Positions 58,576-64,000 of a stretch of 64,000 bases of DNA are shown here, one piece after another. The position numbers and the translations under genes are program-made. The DNA is from Labyrinthula sp. Ha (lineage: Eukaryota > Sar > Bigyra > Labyrinthulida > Labyrinthulaceae). The DNA is taken from positions 1,178,001 through 1,242,000 of the forward strand of contig JAALGZ010000002.1 of NCBI GenBank assembly GCA_015227615.1, written 5' to 3'. How positions within the stretch are numbered: the stretch's first letter is position 1; each line of letters opens with the position of its first letter. A model generated the notes under the pieces. The model made no database searches, was not told the DNA's origin, and saw only the letters and a program-made list of their open reading frames with translations.

Positions 58576-58763
58576 TGAGTACCTAGCGAAACTCGATTTC
58601 GATTCTTGTCGAATTGGTTAAACAGCGTGTTCAAAGAATTTAATGGTGCATTACTCCGGCTGAGGTTATCTGCTTTTTTTAACAGGGTTAGGAAAAGGAA
58701 AACCTGCCTGTGTAGGTCTTCCGGAACAGTGTTGCTCAACCGCAGCCGCCCACCAAGACCCAT
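58572..58763 (-). CDS. 63-residue open frame just upstream of the HVA22/REEP start
   Basis: An ATG-started frame with an amphipathic, protein-like sequence (VPEDLHRQVFLFLTLLKK). Its TGA overlaps the proposed ATG of the HVA22/REEP gene (ATGA), like translationally coupled bacterial genes. It could be an upstream ORF in the leader, a real small protein, or a 5' exon joined by an intron I did not recognise. The TATTTTGGGC motif 85 nt upstream suggests transcription begins before it. Confidence 0.3.
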   Translation of the reverse strand: MGLGGRLRLSNTVPEDLHRQVFLFLTLLKKADNLSRSNAPLNSLNTLFNQFDKNRNRVSLGTQ

Positions 58764-58848
58764 GATTAGAGTACACCCCTACATTCTGTTAACAGTTTCT
58801 CGTAAATAGGCGTGGTCGATGTCGTGGGCTGCTGGAAACCCGAGATTT

Positions 58849-58858
58849 GCCCAAAATA
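58849..58858 (-). promoter_or_regulatory. TATTTTGGGC element, HVA22/REEP locus
   Basis: GCCCAAAATA on the plus strand, within GATTTGCCCAAAATATCC. It lies 85 nt before the 63-residue frame and 273 nt before the proposed HVA22/REEP ATG, in the same orientation as at TMEM135 and the transposase. Confidence 0.3.
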
Positions 58859-59023
58859 TCCTTCGAATGCCAATTTTGGTCTTTCGAACATTACCAAAAA
58901 AAGTTGTTTTAAACTACAAGGGGGAGTAGTTATGTAAGTGTTAAATTTATTCCAGCGACTTCATGTAGTGTAGAAAGGTTGCCTAGCCAATGCAAGCTCG
59001 TTTTTAATGACAAAAGAAATTGA

Positions 59024-59218
59024 ATGATGCCTGCCACTTTACATAGGACTGCATTCTTGAAGATGAATTACGATGAGCTGATGGATTCCAGCATTAACTT
59101 CGCTACAAAATGTTCAATTACCGGTTTTAATTATGGACAAAAAGAAGAAAGCTCACTTGAGGAATTATGTTACTATGACAAGGATATTGCCGACAGCCAA
59201 ACAGAAGGTGAAACTTAA
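59024..59218 (+). CDS. Possible small acidic protein
   Basis: A 64-codon ATG frame ending in an acidic, protein-like stretch (SSLEELCYYDKDIADSQTEG). It lies head to head with the HVA22/REEP locus, about 260 bp from the 63-codon frame. A frame of this size is expected by chance in DNA this rich in AT, so it is listed only for completeness. Confidence 0.2.
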   Translation: MMPATLHRTAFLKMNYDELMDSSINFATKCSITGFNYGQKEESSLEELCYYDKDIADSQTEGET

Positions 59219-62200
59219 GCGGCAAGATCTTTGAATAACCTTTCTCTTTTTTCTCTTTTCTTCATATGAATAAGTATTACAGCGCAGAAGTCTAGACCTA
59301 ACTTAAACTTCTTTGAGAGCTGTTTAACTCTTCAGAACAAGGCTCAGCTTAAACAATAAAAATAAATTATTTTGGAAAATTTGGTAGAAAGCATGAGACG
59401 CATGGAGCTCCCACGACTGCCATCAGCCCAGGAATAATTTTATTAATTCTAGCGTCCTCACAACCCACCATCCACTATTGGAGATTTGGCAAATCCCCCG
59501 GAAACCCACTTGAGCATCACTATTCCGGAAGCCATATTTTCAATTCTGGTTTTCCTATCCTCTGTGCTTCTACCCATTCCCGCATCATGCATTCCTTGAA
59601 GCTTTTCTATTTCCCCGTCTTTCTAGTACAGCAATTGCAATAATATGAAAGATCAGAACTGAGCACTTAGGCAGCGTTTCGTGAAGGCTTTTTCAAGATT
59701 CATAGGCAGAGGAGGTAGATGTTGGACTTTGCATTTGGTTTATTCCTGCCTTAGAAGTAATTTTCTGGAACTATTTTCCCAAATATTACTGCAACAAATA
59801 TGAAAAACTGATTTTTATTTTCTAAGCAAGATACTAGTAACAAGGGAAGTCTTAATTAGGAGTGACCATAGGTTTCGATCAAGCAGACAATATGAATGAA
59901 CCAGATCAAGATTAAGCCTATGTTAAGTCAACTCTATAGACCCAATTACTAAAATATTCTTACAACTTTGATCAATTCAAGCTGTACACGTTGGTATATG
60001 CCGCATTAACACACTCCTCTATACAATAAAGGGCTTCGCGTTTCATGAATTAAAGAAAATAATAATTCATACCTGAGAACCTGGAGCTTTTTAAGTTTCT
60101 CTTCGTTATTGTTATTTTCTTGTGTGTCTTCCGAATAGCTTTTCTTTGGTTCTCGAAATTCAAGGTTTCGAAAAATTCTTATAACAAAAAATAAGAAAAG
60201 GTTGATGCCTTGTACCTTTTCAGTTTAGTTCCCGTTTGTTAACATTTCCCCAGTCCCAATGCAGTTCCCAAGATTAGAAGTAGGGAACGATTTACGAATG
60301 CTGATGACCCTGCTTTGTATAAAAGGTGCTGGGAGAAAGCTGTGGAAGGTAAGTATCATAGAAAATTTGTGGAGGAACACACTCGGTCTCACACAAATCT
60401 TAAATGCAAAAACTACCAGAGTAAATATGTGTTTACTCCACGACAGAGAACTAGTTAGAAGAGAGTTATTTACCAGATATTCAGGTTAGAGTCTAAAATG
60501 TGAGAACAGGAAGTTTATAACATATTGGTAACAAGAAGTCTTGACCTGGCGCCAGTTCTGTATTTTAAATGTAACTTATCTACCAGACTGCTATGAGGTA
60601 TTTTCTTAGGTTCTTAGGTCTCTTCTTGATGTGCTACCAGCATTCATGGCAATGATAACTATCTTAGACTTACTGACCGTTTGTTATCTCCCGTAGTTTT
60701 TGCTTGTGTATGTCTTTTTCTGTTATTCAAAGATAAACCAGGAATAATCAAACATGAAAGATAGAAACCTCTCTCTCACTACATCAACCGAAGACTTATT
60801 TCTTGTGAGAAACCTAAATTAGTTTCTTGAATGATCAGCTACAAACATATCAGCTAGAATGATCATCTGAAAATCTAGTCCAATCTCAAGATTAGATAAC
60901 CATGTACTTTGATGGGTTGAGCACCAAAATCCAAGAAACCTAACTTCTGATAGAACACAGATCAGAGAAGAAAATTACTTAGAAAAACTTAATAATGTTT
61001 TGGAAATTCTACATCCTAACTATTGATTATATTGGATAAACGATGAATTGAGTATCATGAAGGTTCCAAATTAATGCAAAACCTGTGCAATGAGATTTGG
61101 AAACAACATTTAAATAAGGAGAAAGTATCTTTCAAGAATAAAGAATTCTTTTAATATTTTCTAATAACCAGGAGAGCATAAGAAGGAACAACTAACCAGG
61201 GGAGCGGTAAAAATAAATGCACTTAAATTCGGGTGTATAATATCAACCTAGAATGAAATAAGAACGTTACAAACTGCATTATGTCACAGTTCCGTAAATA
61301 ATACTAGATCTGGAAGTAGGTTTCTTACCAATGGATCTTTAAACATTTTCTGCTGTAAGAAATTTTACTTAGTTTTGAGCAACCCTGAAGGAACGAATTC
61401 CCGTTCTACCAAATAAGTTAGCGATGATGCTAAAGATATCGATAATGTTAGACTGAACTCATAAAAACTCTTAGAAGATTAACTGAAAATGCCCCAATGT
61501 GGGCAGCCCTCTTTCTAGGCATATTTAGAAAGTTGATTGTGATCCATCTTAGATATCATATAACTGGAACAAATCCAAGAAACATACCGCTAAGAACAAA
61601 AAGTAATAATATTAAATTCAAAAGAGCGTGGGCGATTTAAAAATTGTTACCAGAGCGCTCTTTTGGACAGAAGAATGTTAAAATTGAATTATATCTAAAA
61701 CTGGGATATGTCAAAGCTATTGCAGTCGAATATTTTAGGGAATTTCTGTCACGTATTTTTCTGTTATCCTTCTTGGGGAAATTGCGCAGATATTAATAAC
61801 AAGAGACTAGCCTTACTAGGGTTCCTTTAATTAAATAAGTAACATCTTCGAAAATGCGTTATCAATTATAGCATGTTTTGAAGTTTAATTTTCAAAATCT
61901 GTGCGAGGAAGAGACTACCTCTTGACGTTTAACTGTCATTTACTATATAGTATTAACTCATAATATTACATGGTCTTTAAGAAAGGGCTTTGTTGCACGA
62001 GTCGTGATCTATTCAGGATTCTCTGATCAAGAACCATAAAAAGCAAACATTGCCTCTAGCGATTATACCTATTTAATCTTATATCTAACTATAAGGGATA
62101 TAGTTTACTGTCCTGCAGAAAGCGTAGGTTCTATTTATTTGCCATAACTCTAGAATTCAACATAATGTACAATTTAATTATGGCTCTCCCTTTGGAATCT

Positions 62201-63097
62201 CAAGGTAGAGGTTTTTAGTTTTTCCCGGCACTCTCGATTAAAGCTAGATTGCAGGCACCACTCTATTTATATTCTCTGGAGATTCTAGGTATTGGCAGTT
62301 TTGCCTCGGAATCTTTGGGACACAATTTCATCTCTTTTTTAACTTTGTCTTCCGGGTACGAGCCGAGTACTTGCTCAGAGATGAACAATAGTTTAGAGTC
62401 ATATCATTTTAACTACTGCGAAGGGTCGCAAAGCCTTTGAATTATTCAGTTCATCCTTCTTATTCATGTTTGTTAATGAGTTACCAGATTTTTTTTTGTC
62501 AAGAATAAATGGAAATATATAGAAACCAGAAATAGCTGAAATCTCCAGAGATGTCGCTATTCTTAATTTTAGTTCGAAAATTGAATAATTACCAGATTTC
62601 ATATAGATACCTCTACTTTTAGCATGTCCTGTTCTTAAATTTCTTATCAGAAAAGATGTTAAATGTTTCTCTAAGTGAATGCTTGCGAAATATACATATT
62701 TTATACTTGTATGATGCTTGACTTTAGTCATTTTGACACTATTGCTTTATGACACCGCATGGGATGTCTCGAAAAGGCTGAAAAAAGGTACACATTGTAA
62801 ATGAAAACCCGAAACTGATATTGATGTGTATAAGATTTGATTGAAGAAAAAACGTTTGACTGCATGAAAAATTTCTAATAAATATGTATATATATAATAT
62901 AGAGCTATTAATATTAGTATCCACACCTAAGACTATAAATATAGCAAAGCTCTAATACATAAAGCAGCAGACTCAGCTTTTTTTTTCATTCCAGAGTCAA
63001 AAAAACATATTCCTAGAACAAAACAAATACGTGAGCCCAAATAAGTTTTTCACAGTATTGCATTACTGTGTGCACTAGAAAATCCAAAAGCTAGAAG

Positions 63098-64000
63098 ATG
63101 TATCGGAGAAATATCCTTCTATTCCTATACTGCTACTTCATTAACCTGCCTCTATCAACAAGTAAAAGTTTTTTTAACTTTGTAGAATTTCCTGAAGAAA
63201 ATCTAAGAACCAATCTTCCTGCGTCTGTTGAATTTGACTCTACACGTGGAAGGCAACTTCTACAATCTAAAAACACCGAGCTGAAATCTTTCTTCTCGTT
63301 AATTGAGAACTTTGAAACACAACAAACTCAAGCCTTTTGTGGTATTGCATCATTGACCATTGCTTTAAATTCACTCTATCTACCTCAAGACAGAATAGCT
63401 AATCTAGTAGATCCTGATCCTTTGTTCTTCCCTTACGAACTCTTTACCCAAGACAACATTTTCAATACAAATTGCATAAAAAAAGGAGTTTTTAACATCT
63501 CTGACACAGATGTCTTCATATTCAAAGGTGCTTCTCTATTTCAACTGCATGAAGCAATTTCTTGTTTCAGTGTTGACGTCACCTCTCAAGTACATCTCTT
63601 CCAAGACGACAAAAATGCAGAAGAATTTGCTGCTAAACTGTTTCATTCTTTTATTTTGGGTAAAAGAATCATTGCAAACATTAATCGATTAGGACTTTAT
63701 GGAGCAGGAGGGGGTCATTTTAGTCCCATCGCTGCGGTAAGTAAAAAACCTGGAGAAAAATTTACGTCAGCTTGGGTACTTTTTTTAGATGTTTCTAGAT
63801 ATAAATATAAACCAAAGTGGTTTAAGCTTGGTGACTTAGTAGAAGCAATGCGAGAAAAAGAAGAAGATGGTAAAAGTAGAGGTTTTTTGAGTGTAAGTGC
63901 CGTTAATTCATAATCGTTTCTCTTTCAGTGACCATGTTTCGGCAAAGAAGTTTGCATCAGGGAGAATCACTTACTTCATTCTTTCCTGTAGATGATTTTA
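63098..64000 (+). CDS. Phytochelatin synthase, secreted type, runs off the window
   Basis: Phytochelatin synthase (a papain-like glutathione gamma-glutamylcysteinyltransferase) makes metal-binding phytochelatins from glutathione. The catalytic triad is complete: Cys81 in QAFCGIASL, His207 in GGGHFSPIAA and Asp231 in LFLDVSRYKYKPKW. An N-terminal hydrophobic segment (about 5-20) looks like a signal peptide, unlike the cytosolic plant enzymes. Read straight through, the frame ends at 63913. A GT at 63891 and AG at 63928 define a 38-nt intron after RGFL whose removal continues the frame openly to the window edge. Plant enzymes read RGFM at this spot, so a following exon is expected. A second GT two bases later (GTAAGT) would give an immediate stop. 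The 3' end is missing. Confidence 0.88.

Larger units (their letters stand above)
58764..63097. other. Gap without a confirmed gene, some coding-like patches
   Basis: The interval 59.4-60.5 kb is less AT-rich than its surroundings. It holds protein-like open patches: 59458-59622 (-), with MHDAGMGRSTEDRKTRIEN; about 60086-60190 (-), with EFREPKKSYSEDTQENNN and ending at a possible GT donor; and 60243-60458 (+), with DDPALYKRCWEKAVEGKYHR. None has a clear start and they lie on both strands. From 60.5 to 63.1 kb I see nothing beyond short AT runs. Confidence 0.35.

Overview
This is nuclear DNA of a eukaryote, most likely a free-living flagellated protist. The window carries a beta-tubulin, a kinesin resembling the flagellar KIF6/KIF9 type, a probable transition-zone protein (CC2D2A-like), Pelota, a MYB-repeat protein, a cytochrome P450, TMEM135, an HVA22/REEP protein and phytochelatin synthase. 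The DNA is AT-rich. TAA, TAG and TGA all end real genes, so the code is standard. The most distinctive trait is intron size: ten introns placed by reading-frame continuity in host genes are 26-38 nt, flanked by GT and AG and mostly close to the 5' end of the gene. I cannot place the species from this window.

Layout: 1-3.7 kb MYB protein (+) and a coiled-coil protein (-). 3.7-7.6 kb no supported gene. 7.6-9.2 kb P450. 9.2-14.4 kb no supported gene. 14.4-18.3 kb compact cluster: beta-tubulin, a small gene, a four-exon protein and a membrane protein. 18.4-25 kb old, heavily broken LTR-retroelement relic (-). 27.7-34.2 kb compact cluster: alpha/beta hydrolase, kinesin and, tail to tail with it, the CC2D2A-like gene. 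34.2-39.8 kb no confirmed gene but several coding-like patches. 39.8-42.0 kb Pelota and a coiled-coil protein, same strand, 37 nt apart. 42.3-45.9 kb a full-length Mutator-like DNA transposon with terminal inverted repeats and a target-site duplication. 45.9-52.5 kb mostly empty. 52.5-58.8 kb compact cluster: TMEM135, an IQ-motif protein 17 nt behind it, and an HVA22/REEP protein with two copies of its domain. 63.1-64.0 kb start of a secreted-type phytochelatin synthase that runs off the window.

How the genes relate: kinesin, CC2D2A-like, IQ and coiled-coil genes are all candidates for cytoskeletal or ciliary work. All four carry a CCGTT element (three with the 8-mer TAGCCGTT) 6-16 nt before the start codon. 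Its complement AACGGCTA matches the right half of the plant MSA element bound by three-repeat MYB proteins, and a MYB-repeat gene lies at the left of this window. This is the lead I would follow first. A second shared motif, TATTTTGGGC, lies upstream of TMEM135, the HVA22/REEP locus and the transposase of the Mutator-like element.
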